64,000 bases of DNA. Origin: Anisus vortex (lineage: Eukaryota; Mollusca; Gastropoda; Planorbidae). The stretch is taken from the NCBI GenBank assembly GCA_949126835.1, contig OX421499.1, positions 25,858,490 to 25,922,489 of the forward strand, given 5' to 3'. The position numbers and the translations under genes were made by a program. The notes beneath the pieces were generated by a model that was not told the DNA's origin, made no database searches, and was given only the letters and a program-made list of their open reading frames with translations. Numbering within the stretch: position 1 is the first letter of the stretch; every line of letters starts with the position of its first letter. Positions 23,607 to 33,832 of this stretch are shown piece by piece.

Positions 23607-24264
23607 TAATTTAACATTTGTTTTTTTTTTTACTGACGACATTTAGGGAAGTAATTTTAAATAAATATTGTAATCGGGTTATTATATGTAAGTCTTTTTA
23701 TTTAACAAAAAGCTAAATTGTCCGGTGTTGCCTTTCCCCGCCCCCCCCCCCCCCTCTCTCTCTCTCTTTGTATAAACTATTATTAGAATTCCGAAACCCA
23801 AAGTGACATACATAAAGAAAAAAATAAGGATTGTGTGGCTAGCGTAAAGCACAGTTGGTTAATGGCGTCGTATGGGTCAAGCAAGCAGGCACGTTTCACG
23901 TTTAAAGCCAATGGAATGAAGTCCAACAAAGGTCCAACAAAGGTTCAACAAACGTTCAACAAAGGTTTAACAAAGGTCCAAAAAAAAGGTACAACTTATT
24001 CAACATTTTGTGGGGATTTCTAATTTACATCATTATATTTATTTTTCTTCTAAATCGTTATAGGTTGTTGTGTTTTGTGATTGTTTGTTTTTTTGTATGT
24101 GTATTTTTGTATAAAGAGCTGTAACAGCTTGTTGGAGTGTATGTTGGTGTGTGTGAGTGAGTGATGTGAAGTCCAAGTCAATACACAGATGGGTTGTAGG
24201 TAAAGAAGTCAAATGGGCTTGTGTGGACGTGGCAACCATATGTGATACATTATCTTTTCTCTTT
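23607..24264. other. Unannotated DNA with short repeats
   Basis: C run followed by (CT)n at about 23738-23768, and repeats of AACAAAGGTCC/AACAAAGGTTC at about 23925-23988. No gene. Confidence 0.5.
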
Positions 24265-24313
24265 CATTTAGATAGATAGATAAATGGATAGAAAGTTGGA
24301 AAGAGAAAAAGAT

Positions 24314-24356
<43 letters not shown>

Positions 24357-24775
24357 ATGATAGAAAGATAGGCAGATGGATAGATGAGAGTAGATAGAGG
24401 GAGTGATTAAATTGTTAATTGAAAAACGGATATACGTGTATAAATGTAAATATACAAGTAAATAGATATATGGACACAAAGACATAAAGTTATAACGATT
24501 GATCAATCGATCGATAGCGATAGACATATATGTGTTTGTATATATAGAGAGATAAAGCGTTAGATAGATATAAAAATAGATATACAGATAAATAGATAGA
24601 TGGATGGATATATATATATATATATAGTGAGAGAGAGATAGATACATAGATATATAATTATATAGACAGACAGACAGACCGATAGATAGATAGATACATA
24701 AAAAGATAGATGCATAGAAAGATAGATACATAGAAAGGTAGATAGATAGATAGATATTTAGATAGATAGACAGAT
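24265..24775. repeat. Degenerate GATA-rich block 1
   Basis: Interrupted runs of GATA, GACA and GA (a pure GA core at about 24318-24352). Contains ATCGATCGATAG and TATATATATA segments. Generates a 155-aa tyrosine/serine-rich minus frame that I reject as a gene. Confidence 0.85.
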
Positions 24776-25980
24776 GTGGGACAAACGCACTATTAACCCA
24801 AACGCTTTACATAAATAGGATAATTGAAATGTTGAAGTCTAACAAAGATTTTCTAATGTCTTTAATACAAAATCAATAGTTTTGATAACAATTTTATAAT
24901 AACAGACAAAGAAAAATAAAGTAAGCATAAATGAAAATAATATTAGTATTAAAAAAAAACTACTACAACATAATTTTATATTTGAAAATTGTAGGTAACG
25001 GGCCCTTGTCATAACTCCTTCCAGCTGGCGATGTGTAACAGTTGGATAGGGAGTTACCTACCTTGTGACTCACTGCCTCAATTAATTGGATTTTTATGAC
25101 GAACGTAAAAAAAAGACGAGTTAAGGGGGTAGGGGTGTGATAGTAGGTTTGGAAGAAGACACATCGGGGGGTTGTTGGGGGGGGGGGTGATAGTAGGTTT
25201 GGAAGAAGACACATAGGGGTTGTTGGGGGGGGGATGATTTCATGTATAGTCTACCCCTTCACCCTCCACCGTACCTTTCCTCACCTTTGACTTAACATGC
25301 ACAAACCTGTCCCCGCCGCAACGCCCTTTTCAAGGTTGTTCATCCGAAAAGTTCAATTCTAAGTTTCCTACTCATGACACGAGTGTCTTCTTCACGTGTT
25401 TATATATTTACATACATTAAACACAACAAGCCTTTGTTATTATAAACGCAAGCCTTTGTTTCTTATGTAAAAATTGCGGTTGTGAGGGGGGGGGGGTATT
25501 TGGTGTCGGGAGGGGGGGGGGGTCGCATGTCTGGGCTTTGGGCCTGATTAAGGTAGGTTTGCGTGTGTAGGGGATAGAGATAAACTAGGAGGAGGAGGGG
25601 GTTGGTGTTCGCAAATGGTGTAAGAGAGGGGGGGGGGCTAGTAACGTTGGATATAATTTCGCCATATGGCAGCCCCAGCTGTCAGCTGGTAATAGTGTAA
25701 AAAGAAAAAAACAACGAAATGATTGTGTACCAGCTGTGATTCGTTCATATCTTCATGGCTAGGTGATAACAATAATTTGGACCCTGGAAAAAGAAAATGG
25801 CGTTTTATTTTCGCTGATCTCATGGGGAGAATAATATAATATGTTTACTTGTCAATATGGGTTTTTGTAATAGAAGACTGACAAAACCTTTGTATATTGA
25901 TATTTATCTGCTTACTAACTGAATTTCAACTTTAATCTTGCGATTTGTAACATAAAGAATTGACGCTACTTTGTACAGAC
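24776..25980. other. Intergenic DNA with ~50-bp tandem duplication
   Basis: TGATAGTAGGTTTGGAAGAA occurs twice about 50 bp apart (about 25138 and 25188), each copy followed by GGTTGTTGGGGG. Further G runs lie near 25490-25497, 25513-25522 and 25629-25637. No gene recognised. Confidence 0.5.
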
Positions 25981-26278
25981 CATAGGCTATAATAAGATGG
26001 ACTGCTTGCTCTATTTTTAGAGCTTATATAAACTTTTTTTCCGTGCGCAACCAATAAGGCTGTCTTTAATTACGACTCCGCTCCTCGTTGTTTCTTTAAT
26101 GTTTCCGCTTTATACAATTTTCGATTTTCATTTTCATTTTTCATTGAGAAAATCGAATCGATTCAATAAAACGGAAGTGCAAACGAAACAACGAATCGGA
26201 AATTCCGAAAATCAGTGTTTCGAGTCATCATATAGTAGAAATACTAAAGCAAGCGGTCCATGTATAATATAGTCTATG
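25981..26278. mobile_element. hAT-like MITE, ~298-bp family, copy 3, perfect TSD
   Basis: Starts CATAGGCTATAATAAGATGG, ends with TATAATATAGTCTATG, and is flanked by GTACAGAC on both sides (25973-25980 and 26279-26286), a perfect 8-bp duplication. It has the same length (298 bp) as copy 2. Internal landmarks CGTGCGCAACCAATAAGGC and GGAAATTCCGAAA match copy 1. This copy fixes the element's boundaries and supports a hAT assignment. Confidence 0.85.
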
Positions 26279-26384
26279 GTACAGACATTCAATATTTTCA
26301 TCTCTAAGGCTTAGTGAATTAGGTTGTATCAGTTTATGTTGCATTCAAACTTCAAGAAACGGTTGACTGACACGACGGTCGTCT

Positions 26385-26650
26385 AGCCTTGAACCAAGTT
26401 TCAAACTCGAAACCTTTATTGTTAATGGTCCCGGGTTCAAATCCTGGTTCATGCCAGTTTTTGTTTTTTTATAGCTTTTTCTTGACTGGAGAATTTCCCT
26501 ATAAGACTACCCAACCCTGGCGAGTACACTCTACTTGTGAGTTTGTGGGGAAAAAAAGGCGCCTGGGCATTGTGCTGACCACACAAACCGCTTGTATGCC
26601 GTCTTCTTGGAAATTTGTAAACGCTGCTTCACGTGCTCCGTATACCATAG
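26385..26650 (+). mobile_element. SINE copy
   Basis: B box GGTTCAAATCC (26434-26444), then CTGGTTCATGCC, CTTGACTGGAGAATTTCC, AAGGCGCCTGGGCATTGTGC, GACCACACAAACC and AACGCTGCTTCACG, in SINE order. The A-box half is degraded. Confidence 0.75.
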
Positions 26651-26654
26651 CGCA

Positions 26655-26911
26655 GTTTATATTAACTATAACTTATCTTGTATTTGGTATGGCACAGTAT
26701 GTATTAGGTATAACACAATATGTATTAGGCATAACGCAGAATGTATTAAGCAAAACGCAGTATGTAGGCCTATTAGGAATAGCGCGGCACGTTTTAGGTA
26801 TAACGCAGCATGTAGTGGCATAAAGCACTATGTATAAGGCTTAGCACAGTATGTATTAGGCATAAAGCAGCTTGTTATATATATAACGCCTCGTGTATTA
26901 GGCATAACGCA
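26655..26911. repeat. Degenerate ~22-bp minisatellite
   Basis: Variants of GTATTAGGCATAACGCAGTAT repeated about eleven times with spacing variation. The last unit (26883-26911) also occurs inverted at 27473-27501. Confidence 0.85.
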
Positions 26912-27034
26912 GCATAACAGAAACATATTCTCATCCCATAAAATATATGTATTTAAATGTCCATACTGACATATTATGGTTACCACATAATGTAGATTTT
27001 TAGAAAAACCAATATGTTCATGGCCATCTCTTAA

Positions 27035-27106
27035 CCCTTACAGTCCCGGGCGCGTATATAGCGGGACTGAAGGTATGCATGGGAAAGTAGGTCGGTACGG
27101 GAAGGG
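27035..27106 (-). mobile_element. 72-bp piggyBac-like MITE, copy 3
   Basis: Inverted relative to copies 1 and 2. Starts CCCTTACAGTCCCGGGCGCG, ends GTCGGTACGGGAAGGG, with TTAA at 27031-27034 and 27107-27110. Confidence 0.75.
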
Positions 27107-29709
27107 TTAATCTATATGTTTATGACTGTCCATAGTAGATTCTGACAAATCACCCGTGCACTTCCAATGTTTGAGGACAACTGCGGTCTTTTTAATAAAC
27201 GTTTTTATATCAACACTGACCGATATAGCGATGGGTGAGCAAGCAGCTGTATAACATGTGTGACCCTGCCTCTGTGTACATGTATGCGTGTATGTTTGTT
27301 TGTTTGTCTGTATGTTTGTGTATGTTTGCATGTGAGTAATATTGTTTGGCTTTACGACAGACTAAAATGTGTTTTTTTTTTAATAATGCCAAATGCCAAG
27401 TAGTAGCTAGCTATGATTTTCGTGCGATTCGTTAGTTTAAAGTGCCAAATCGACTAAAAAAACACAACATTATGCGTTATGCCTAATACACGAGGCGTTA
27501 TCCCTAATTCGACAAAAACTATTTTTAGGCCAAGGAGAAACAACTGCTCTCGCTCCGTATTTACGGGTGTATTAATTTAGACAAATTAAATAGAAAATCC
27601 AATTGAATTATGTACAGTTTGAGCCACCATGAGTACGTGTGTGTAACTAGGATTGGATTAAATAGTTAATTCGAAGATCTAAATGCCGAACATACTGGCA
27701 TCATATTGTTAAAAAAAACAAAGTAGTTAACAAACTACAATCGATTAATTCTTCTTCTTCTTCGTTCTCAAATGTTATGATTTGGAGGATTCAGACAACA
27801 AGTCCGATACTTGTGATAAACTGCGCCGTGGCTGTCAGTTGCTCTAGTCCACCACACAGTTTGTCATTAAAGGTAGCTTCCTGGGGACATATTGCTGACC
27901 GGGATGAGGGGTACAGGGAGGGGGGGGGGGGCGGGAGATGTAGGTTTGAAGGACATGCTCCGTGCGTTTGGGAGCAATAGCTTCATGATAGATTGTATTT
28001 TATTTAAAACCTGAGCTTGTTTTTAACCCCTCCCCCTTTTCATATTTTCTTATTCTATAAAATTTACAAGCAGTTATAACTATAGTTTCAATTAAAATGT
28101 AAAATGGACACTCTATGTCTTGGAAGCACTTTTGGCAATGGAATCGACGGTTTGTGTGTGTGTGTTAAAGCGTAAACAATAAACTGGTTTTTCCACAGGG
28201 CACCTGACCGCAGCAGATACAACAAAAACAGTCGGGGAAGGAGTTACCGATGGTGGGGGGGGGGGGGGGGGACCTTTAGCTGAAAGTGACCAGTGGCACG
28301 AAATGAAAACATAATACCAGTGAGACATACCAGGACATCTTTTCTTTTCTCCCCTCCCTCCCCTCCCTCCCCCCCCCCCCCAACACCACTGACTGTCCCA
28401 AGGCGACACCGGGGCAGTTACTGCAAGTTGTCACACACAATTATCATTGACTAGTGGTTGTTAAAGTAAGGCAAGGCTGAAACATTATAGGTATATACCG
28501 ATGATTTGTGTAGGAAATTGACTAGTGCGATGAAACTAGTTGTGTTGGTCAAAAGCAAATATTATTGTATGAGCCAAATAGATATATATTTTTTTTTTGG
28601 AAAATGATTGATGAAGAGAAAGAGTGAGAGAGTTTAAGAGAAGGTTAGCATGAAGGAGAAGGAGTGGTTGGTAAAGTAAGAGACATAACTGAGTAAGAAA
28701 AAGGGCGATAGAGTAATAGTATCATAGATAGTTAGAAAGAGAGAGGGAGAGATTGTGAGACAGGGGTAAGAGAGGGACAGACTTAAGAATGTGTATAATT
28801 ATAAGAAAAATTAAGAGGAAGAGAGAGAGAGAGAGAGAGAGAGTAAAAAGCGAAAAACTAGACATCGACCAATCTTAATGAGTCCTGACCTTTTGGGTTC
28901 AATGCATACATAAACTTCCGATTTATTTCCTGAAACAAACTTTAAGTAATCTTTTCGGCCATTTTCAAGTATAGATTTTAGAAATATACAAAGGCTAAGT
29001 GATTAGTTATGAGGAATCCGTTTTTAACATAAAAAGTGAGCAAGCGATAATAATTAGTTGACGTGTTAGTAGCGTTTATTTTATTTATTTTTTTAGTTTA
29101 AAACTAGCATACACTAATTACTAAACTAAATTATGTAGGTCAGATGTCAATGTGTGCATGTACTTCCGCTTTATTTCCGGCAACATATTTTAATGAATTT
29201 TAAAAAATTTCTTACAATAAAAAAAATTGATTTGGAACGTCTGGTGCTCAAAATCAATCGTCTTCTTTCGTCAACATCTTTTTGGAAATGATATTATTTC
29301 CTACATCTTTCTTACTCGCACAACAACTAAGAAACGCAGCACATGAGCATGTTTTGCTGTTCGATTAACTCATGTGTACAACACAGTTTACAGCTGTCAA
29401 GAGTGTGGCGATTGCCGGGTGATTGCCCCCTCCTGCGTTTGGGCCGCCCAGCAAAAAAACCCCGAATTTACATATTTCGATTGCCCAGCGTCACTTGCGT
29501 GATGAAAACAATTGAGTTACGGCCCTTGGTAAATCCTAGTGCTGCCGTAATGTCCCCTCGAGGCTCGTGTGATCTGTGGGCAGATGGGGGGGGGGGGGGG
29601 GTGGAGGGGGAGGGGCTGCTTTTTAGAGAACGTGGCGGCATTTTCTTGTTTCTACACATTGTAGACAATGATGTGTGAAAATATAAACTATGGATTTGGG
29701 AGGGGGGGG
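27107..29709. other. Unannotated DNA with simple repeats
   Basis: Contains G runs (about 27919-27930, 28256-28271, 29587-29600, 29702-29710), a C run (about 28370-28381) and GA-rich patches (28610-28850). A 29-bp inverted partner lies at 27473-27501. Chance frames of about 100 aa at 28113-28409 and 29343-29678 run through poly-G/C and show no domain. Confidence 0.45.
27473..27501 (-). repeat. 29-bp inverted copy of 26883-26911
   Basis: TGCGTTATGCCTAATACACG plus AGGCGTTAT is the exact reverse complement of 26883-26911, 590 bp away, and is outside the minisatellite. Confidence 0.9.
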
Positions 29710-30250
29710 GGAAGCTATAGATCTATATTATATAATAACATATTGATAGATGGATGGGTGGATAGATGGATAGCTGGATAGATAGATTGATGAATATATG
29801 GATATATAGACAGACAGATAAATAGATGAATACATTGACAGGGGTATAAATAGATAATTGTTGGGCAGATATAAGAATAGATAGGATGACAGACAAACAA
29901 AAGATAACAAAACAGATAAATGGATAATCAGAGAACTACATAGATATAGATAGACAGACGGATAGACAGAAATAGAGATATATATAAGAATAGATAAATA
30001 TAGATATAAAACATTATAGTTAGAGTGATAGATGCATGAATATTTTCTAACGTTGATAAGTCGATAGAGAGTTGTGTAGACTATGCAGATAAATAGATAC
30101 TTAAATAGTTCGATTTATACACAAAAAAGAGAGGTTGAGAGAAGTAGATCGCAACATGAATAGCCTTAGATCGATACAAAGATATGTAGAAAGATATTCA
30201 GATTGATAAATAAATTGATAATAAATGGATATCGTTGCAAGCTTAGTTAA
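29710..30250. repeat. Degenerate GATA-rich block 2
   Basis: Interrupted GATA, GATG and GACA words across about 540 bp, more decayed than the block at 45899-46853. No pure run longer than a few units. Confidence 0.8.
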
Positions 30251-30343
30251 ATGATTAAGACTATACTAGTGATTTTCCATCCAATTATTAATCTTTCATC
30301 TAAACAAGCATCAATATAAGAATATACACATAGTTTTGACTAT

Positions 30344-30369
30344 GGGGGGGGGGGGGGGGGGGGGGGGGG
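30344..30369 (+). repeat. G26 homopolymer
   Basis: Twenty-six consecutive G residues; strong candidate for G-quadruplex formation. It replaces the 5' end of the adjacent SINE. Confidence 0.95.
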
Positions 30370-30600
30370 CGGGCTCTGTGGCCTAGGTTCGAAACCTGGT
30401 GCAGGATGGAATTTTTTTCCCGGGTCTGGAGGGTGTCCCAGGGTCTACCCAGCTCTGACCTTAGTTGGGGTAAAGTAAAGGCGGCTGTGCAACGTGCTGG
30501 CCACACAATCACCTAGTATGCCGTGGCCACAGAAACTGGTGAACACTACTTCACCGGCCCTATGGATCAATTTGGTCCGACGGGATACTATACTTTTTAC
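30370..30600 (+). mobile_element. SINE copy lacking its A box
   Basis: Begins at CGGGCTCTGTGGCC, has B box GGTTCGAAACC (30386-30396), then CCTGGTGCAGGATGG, CCCGGGTCTGGAGGGTGTCC, GTAAAGTAAAGGCGGCTGTG, CACAATCACCTAGTATGCCG and GTCCGACGGGATACTATAC. The body is intact but the 5' part is replaced by the G26 run, so an internal pol III promoter would be incomplete. Confidence 0.88.
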
Positions 30601-31170
30601 TCTGACTACAGGCCTATTTAAAAAAATCAATTTCGTTTTTGTGTCCAATATATTATTTCAAATTATAATATTGATAAAACATCCAATCACCACTGTAGCA
30701 AAATAGTCTTACCGAATCTGTATCGCCTTTTTCAACAATATATATTTGCTCTGACATAGTATCATTATTGGCAGACTTAAAAAAAACAAAAAACTTTCAA
30801 AATGAATATAAAAACATGAAAAACACTTTGTCTTCGTATTTATGAACGCTGTAACGTATGAGGTCATGGGCGCCCGCAGGGGGGGGCAAGGGGGGGCACT
30901 TGCCCCCCCCTGGAAAAGTGCCCCCCCCCCCCCCCCCCGATTGATAGATAAAAAAAAAATTTGGACTAAAATAGACCAAAAAAAATAATTAAAACATTTA
31001 TAATTAATTCTAACAACTGTGACTCCTTCCATTGTCATATCGATCTCATTATCATTGGGGATTAATCAGGTATACCACATTGATAATTGAGATAGTGAAG
31101 CCTTGAGTTAGTTTGATTTTCGGAAAACGCGAGAATACAAAAGTAGCCAAAATTTCATCGACTTGTTACC

Positions 31171-31245
31171 TTGCCGTATGCCTTACTAGTTTTGCTAACA
31201 TTACCAGCAACAACATGTACGGTGGAGCGATCGTTCAGCATATTC
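31171..31245 (+). pseudogene. hAT transposase C-terminal dimerisation domain, first part
   Basis: Reads LPYALLVLLTLPATTCTVER and then SFS in one plus-strand frame. This strongly resembles the conserved TC(T/S)xERSFS block of hAT dimerisation domains in ZMYM1-like or P52rIPK-like transposases. The frame is lost directly after SFS, where LINE sequence begins. The missing continuation is found at 33403-33558. Confidence 0.85.
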
Positions 31246-32560
31246 GTCGGCATTTTTCGTCTCGAGAGACGATTCATTTCCCTTGCAAGCCCTCATTTGG
31301 CTAAAGAGGCCAATCCTGGACGTACAGGCACGGTCACACTGACAGCAGTTGAATGTAGCGGAGTGGATCACATTTTTCTCCACCATCTTTTTCCTGGCGC
31401 GCTCCTCTCCCGCAAGCCTGAAACCTTCTTTGATTCCTGCCCTCCAAGTGGGCCTATCCTGCGCCATGATCTCCCCACTGTTTGGGTCAATTTGGAGTTG
31501 TTTCATATCTCTTTTGCAGACATCCGCAAATCTCAGTTTTGGACGTCCAGCAGGTCTCTGTCCCGAAGCTAACGTTCCATAATATAGAATGTCCTGTGGA
31601 AGTCGACCCTGTGGCATTCGGCGTACACGACCTAGCCAGCTGAGACGTCTGTTACTGAGAGTAATACGGATGTCTTGACACTCTGCTCTTCGTAGGACCT
31701 CTGCGTTTGAAACCCTGTCCTGCCATCTTATATCTAAAACGAGTCTGAGACACCTAAGGTAAAAGGTGATCAGTTTTCTCTTCTCCCAGGAATATGTGCT
31801 CCGTGTCTCACAGCCGTACAGCAGGGTAATCAGAACGCATGTTCGATAAACTAGTGACTCAGTGGAGCGTGTGAGCAGTGAGTTCATCCAGACTCGTTTT
31901 TTTTGGTTAAATCTCGCCATAGTGCCCATGTCTTTAGCTATTCTGCTATTTATCTCCCCATCTAGGAGAACACTGCTTGAGATTTTGGCTTTGAGCCTGA
32001 TTAGATTGAAGAGCTTTCCAGATCTGCTTGTGTGAAGGTAGACACCCTCGTTGCAGTCTCCATAAGCATAGTGCAGTAGACACGAGAAGAATATTCCAAA
32101 CAAGGTGGGTGCAAGTACGCAGTCTTGTTTAACACCGCTGCGGACTTCAAAGGGCTCTGATTAAACTTCACTGTGCACCTGGTTTTCTATATAAAAAAAA
32201 GCAGGCAATGAAAGAGAGCAGTTTTGGAGGGAATCCTATTTTTGCCAGGATTTTGAGGAGTCCACTTCTGATGACCATATCAAATGCTTTAGTGAGATCA
32301 ACGAAAGCAATGTATAATGGCTTATTCATCTCGCGGAACCTCTCTTGTAGCATTCGAATGGAGGAGATCATGTCTATAGTGGATAAGTCGCTTCTGAAAC
32401 CGCACTTAGACTCTGGATAGACTCTAGATGACAGAACCTGCAGCCTTGATAGTGCCTCTTGCAAAGATCTTACCAACTATTCTCAAGAGGGAGATTCCTC
32501 TGTCTTTTTGCAGTCGCTGCGGTCCCCGTTGTTCTTATATAATGTAACGAAATCTGCTAA
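31240..32560 (-). pseudogene. RTE-like non-LTR retrotransposon ORF2, 5'-truncated and internally deleted
   Basis: Minus-strand reverse transcriptase remnant. In coding order: VTLYKNNGDRSDC and KDRGISLL (about 32545-32465); then in a shifted frame YPESKCGFRSDLSTIDM, PLYIAFVDLTKAFDM and SGLLKILAKIGFPPKLLS (32476-32168); then MFGIFFSCLLHYAYGD and KLFNLIRLKAK. Next comes a C-terminal region with LLYGCETRSTYSWEKRKL, CLRLVLDIRWQDRVSNAEVL, RLSWLGRVRRMPQGRLP, and a last CQCDRACTSRIGL motif (32103-31201). AFVDLTKAFD is the RT palm motif with the first catalytic Asp. The segment that should carry the (F/Y)xDD box between RLKAK and the NxRIAKDMG region is absent, so it cannot be catalytic. At least one frameshift and a stop near 32165 break it. 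RTE/BovB-like is my best clade guess. Confidence 0.9.
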
Positions 32561-32571
32561 ATGGCTGTGTG

Positions 32572-33398
32572 ACGCGTTTTGGTAAATATGGTGTGCGGCT
32601 GGCTGGTCCTATTGTTGGTTCACCGGACTGTCAACCCTGCTGACCGTTCACTTTCGCCCTAACGCATGTTAATATTAATGATATTTTGATCTCAGTTTAA
32701 CCGAGATGTCCTTTAATCCTTTTCAATCCTATAAAATAAATGTTCAAGCTATCGTTAAATGGTATAGAATACGTAGTAATCATACAAACTGAGTAGTTAT
32801 TGTAATGCTTAAAAATATACATATAAATTCTTTAGTCATATAATATTTATATAATTTTCAAATACTTTTTACAGTTTGATCATTTTAAAGTTATAAATGT
32901 AAGCCATTAATTCTTTTTTTATAAAAGAAAAAACACAGAAATATTAGCTCAAATGAAACGAAATAATTATCTCCCTTTAATTAACAAATGTTTCTACTTT
33001 TGATTCAATAGTGATGCCGAACAAGTTCTGTTTTGTGATATAACAAATTTTACTGATTATTATTATTTCTTTATATACATTCAACATTGTGGTATTCATA
33101 ACAAGATTTAATTATTAGAGGATTAAAATAATTTACGTTAAACAGTTGTAAATAAACATTTCCTGCATTAATTGTTTTGTCCATTTAAGGAGTTTATATT
33201 TAAAACATTAATAATTACAGAAATTACATGATATAGTGCTATTAAATAATCTCTTATATTTCTAAATTAATAATACAAATAAATTTGTTTTAGAATTAAT
33301 TATAGGCCTATATATATTTAATTAAAATTAAGTTGGGGGGCAGTGAGCGGTAAGATTTTAAAAGGGTGCGGTGAGCCGAAAAAGGTTGAAAACCTATG
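32572..33398 (+). mobile_element. Left-truncated relative of the 13535-14310 hAT-like element
   Basis: Collinear with 13822-14310: TTGGTTCACCGGACTGTC, ATACGTAGTAATCATACAAA, TAGTTATTGTAATGCTT, AATTATCTCCCTTTAATTAA and the right end GTGAGCCGAAAAAGGTTGAA to AACCTATG. Relative to that copy it carries about 320 extra AT-rich bases at roughly 33000-33325. The left terminus with CATAGGTTCTCAAC is missing; the LINE remnant abuts instead. Confidence 0.85.
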
Positions 33399-33402
33399 GC
33401 TT

Positions 33403-33558
33403 AGATCTACAATGTCAGATGAACGTCTGACAAGGTTGTGCATGTTGTGAGTACATAGAGACAAAGTGAACAGCAACAAAAATGAGTTTATGGACAAAAT
33501 TGTAGATTTGTTTGGTAGCGGTAACAGACGACTCCAGTTCTTGTTTAAAGAATTATAA
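33403..33558 (+). pseudogene. hAT transposase C-terminal dimerisation domain, second part
   Basis: Reads RSTMSDERLTRLCML, a TGA stop (33448-33450), VHRDKVNSNKNEFMDKIVDL and a final stop TAA (33556-33558). TMSDERL followed by LxxLCMLxVHRD is the expected sequel of the VERSFS block at 31171-31245. Together they show one domain interrupted by about 2.16 kb of inserted DNA. Confidence 0.83.
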
Positions 33559-33832
33559 ATTTTATTATAAATTTACGTTCTAATATTGTTTGTTTAAAGT
33601 AAGGTTTGTTGTATGGTTTACGTCTATTAGCAACATATATTGTGCTAATAAAAAATGTTTTGCTACAGTATGCCCTTCATTACTACCGGTACAGTGTACT
33701 ACAATTACTTCAGTGTTCTGTCCGTTCGATCACCATACAAATGCGCTCAGTAAATTAAAACTACATTAAAACATTACTAAAAATATTTTGCCCCCCCCTA
33801 GAAAATTTTCTGCGGGCGCCCATGTATGAGGT

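Larger units (their letters stand above)
30865..33824 (+). mobile_element. 2,960-bp hAT element, perfect TSD TATGAGGT, with nested insertions
   Basis: Left end CATGGGCGCCCGCAGG and right end CTGCGGGCGCCCATG form a 15-bp inverted repeat. TATGAGGT lies immediately outside both ends (30857-30864 and 33825-33832). Coding remnants of a hAT dimerisation domain run in plus orientation: the TCTVERSFS part at 31171-31245 and the STMSDERL part at 33403-33558. Between them lie an RTE-like LINE (minus) and a truncated hAT-like element. Just inside the ends are G/C-rich blocks (about 30880-30940, 33790-33799). The domain type resembles ZMYM1 or P52rIPK-like hAT transposases. The BED or zinc-finger and DDE parts are absent, so this was already an internally deleted copy. 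Confidence 0.88.

Noticed and set aside
22802..23614. 270-aa open frame with IYYNEHKAIDL repeats
   Set aside because: Same reason: a 33-bp tandem array. Identical units at the DNA level, including third codon positions, argue against protein-level selection.
24264..24731. 155-aa tyrosine/serine-rich minus frame with membrane-like segments
   Set aside because: Generated by GATA/TATC repeats.
31201..32103. Intact 300-aa gene on minus
   Set aside because: It is the C-terminal part of a retrotransposon reverse transcriptase with the catalytic box missing and upstream frames broken.
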